Origin: Nipponacmea schrenckii
Lineage: Eukaryota; Mollusca; Gastropoda; Lottiidae
DNA: 64,000 nt
NCBI GenBank assembly: GCA_030562195.1
Contig: CM060199.1
Span: 22,092,338-22,156,337, forward strand
Reading direction: 5' to 3'
Numbering within the stretch: position 1 is the first letter of the stretch; each line of letters begins with the position of its first letter. The notes beneath the pieces are model-generated. The model was not told where the DNA came from and searched no databases. It saw only the letters and a program-made list of their open reading frames with translations. This document shows, one piece after another, positions 63,698 to 64,000 of this stretch. The position numbers and the translations under genes were made by a program.

Positions 63698-64000
63698 ATG
63701 GATTCCATCTCCAGCCTCCACGTAAACTTGTCTGAAAGCGAATTTCGATTCAGAAGAGCCTGCGAACAAGTGGTTTTGCTCAACAACAAGTTACAAGATC
63801 TTCAAGTTAGATACGATCGGGCTAGACGAGATGAGCTGCGTTCTTTCCGCTACAACATCCGTTTGAGAATGTCTGGTGTAGAGGGCGTGAGAAACGCTTA
63901 CTACGAATATGCTCGCCAGAAGGCTGACAAAGTTCTTTACCTTCGCCACAAGATCAGATCCACAGTTGTCACCGATTGCGAAGACGATAGCAGCAGTTCT
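63698..64000 (+). CDS. Array protein copy, cut by window end
   Basis: ATG 63698; 101 consensus codons to the last base of the window, open, ending in the DDSSSS tail. The stop codon and stem-loop would lie just outside, so the array continues beyond this window. Confidence 0.9.
   Translation, partial: MDSISSLHVNLSESEFRFRRACEQVVLLNNKLQDLQVRYDRARRDELRSFRYNIRLRMSGVEGVRNAYYEYARQKADKVLYLRHKIRSTVVTDCEDDSSSS

Larger units (their letters stand above)
27766..64000 (+). repeat. Tandem array of a histone-like-processed small gene, ~1.47-kb unit
   Basis: Units contain, in order: TATA box, 5' UTR, 106-codon ORF, histone-type stem-loop, purine-rich element, and a ~1 kb non-coding spacer that starts with CATACATTGCATGAATAAC and includes TATTATGATGTCATAAAGC and CGGTTAATTAAAAGACAATAG. 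ATG-to-ATG distance is 1474 bp for 57118 to 58592 and 1189 bp for 55929 to 57118, where about 290 bp of spacer is missing. All units point the same way. The array is broken by a Polinton, several LINEs, Harbinger pieces and other inserts, and runs off the right end of the window. Units are nearly identical, so they are young or homogenised by unequal exchange or conversion. Confidence 0.93.

Noticed and set aside
27766..64000. The array as a CRISPR array or rDNA/tRNA cluster
   Set aside because: Units are ~1.47 kb with a protein gene and eukaryotic promoter; no short spacers and no rRNA or tRNA sequence.

Overview
The window is animal nuclear DNA, probably from a mollusc and perhaps a bivalve. 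The basis is AT-rich DNA with introns, dense LINE/SINE/DNA-transposon/Polinton content, C-type lectin and P2X7-C-terminal-domain genes, and dispersed repeats ending in TATACGCCCACAT of a type I associate with molluscs. The species call is inference. Three N runs (8725-81, i.e. 8725-9224; 38418-38917; 54145-54644) are each exactly 500 bases, so they are scaffold gaps of unknown true length, and any reading frame that crosses one is an artefact.

Left part (1-27.7 kb). This is a gene-poor landscape. It holds a two-exon gene for an acidic protein with a P2X7-type zinc-binding C-terminal domain (4831-5779), a lone minus-strand terminal exon (6667-6833), a three-exon C-type-lectin gene broken by two stop codons (12548-13874, minus) and a THAP-domain ORF (26707-27255). 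Around them lie a full-length I-type LINE with 12-bp target duplications (17696-23310), a second copy of its 3' part (6847-8724), SINE copies sharing the LINE's ATTTC-type tail, a TTAA-flanked MITE, a Polinton remnant (9225-10522) and low-copy repeats.

Right part (27.7-64 kb). The backbone is a degenerate tandem array, with a unit of about 1.47 kb, of one small intronless gene for a 106-residue protein I cannot assign to any family. Each intact unit has a TATA box about 85 bp before the ATG. About 32 nt after the stop codon it has a textbook replication-dependent histone 3' end: the 16-nt stem-loop GGTTCTTTTCAGAACC followed by a purine-rich AAGAAAGAGAAAG element of the kind bound by U7 snRNA. 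The protein is not a recognisable histone. A non-histone tandem gene family with histone-type mRNA ends is the most interesting content here. Four intact or near-intact copies are complete, one more runs off the window end, one is frameshifted, two are truncated, and several promoters or 3' ends are orphaned.

The array has been a landing site for mobile elements. A Polinton/Maverick (28928-38417) interrupts one gene copy. It carries decayed genes for a PLA2-like protein, integrase, adenain-like protease, a coiled-coil fibre-like protein, a protein-primed DNA polymerase B fragment and a packaging ATPase, and is itself interrupted at 33033-34985 by a TIR element containing a minisatellite and a SINE. 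LINE pieces (38918-40490, 41226-44900, 47025-49456, 52156-54144) and PIF/Harbinger fragments (46659-50165, 61120-61900) fill other units. The 47025-49456 LINE can be delimited exactly because the empty site survives in the paralogous unit near 61485.
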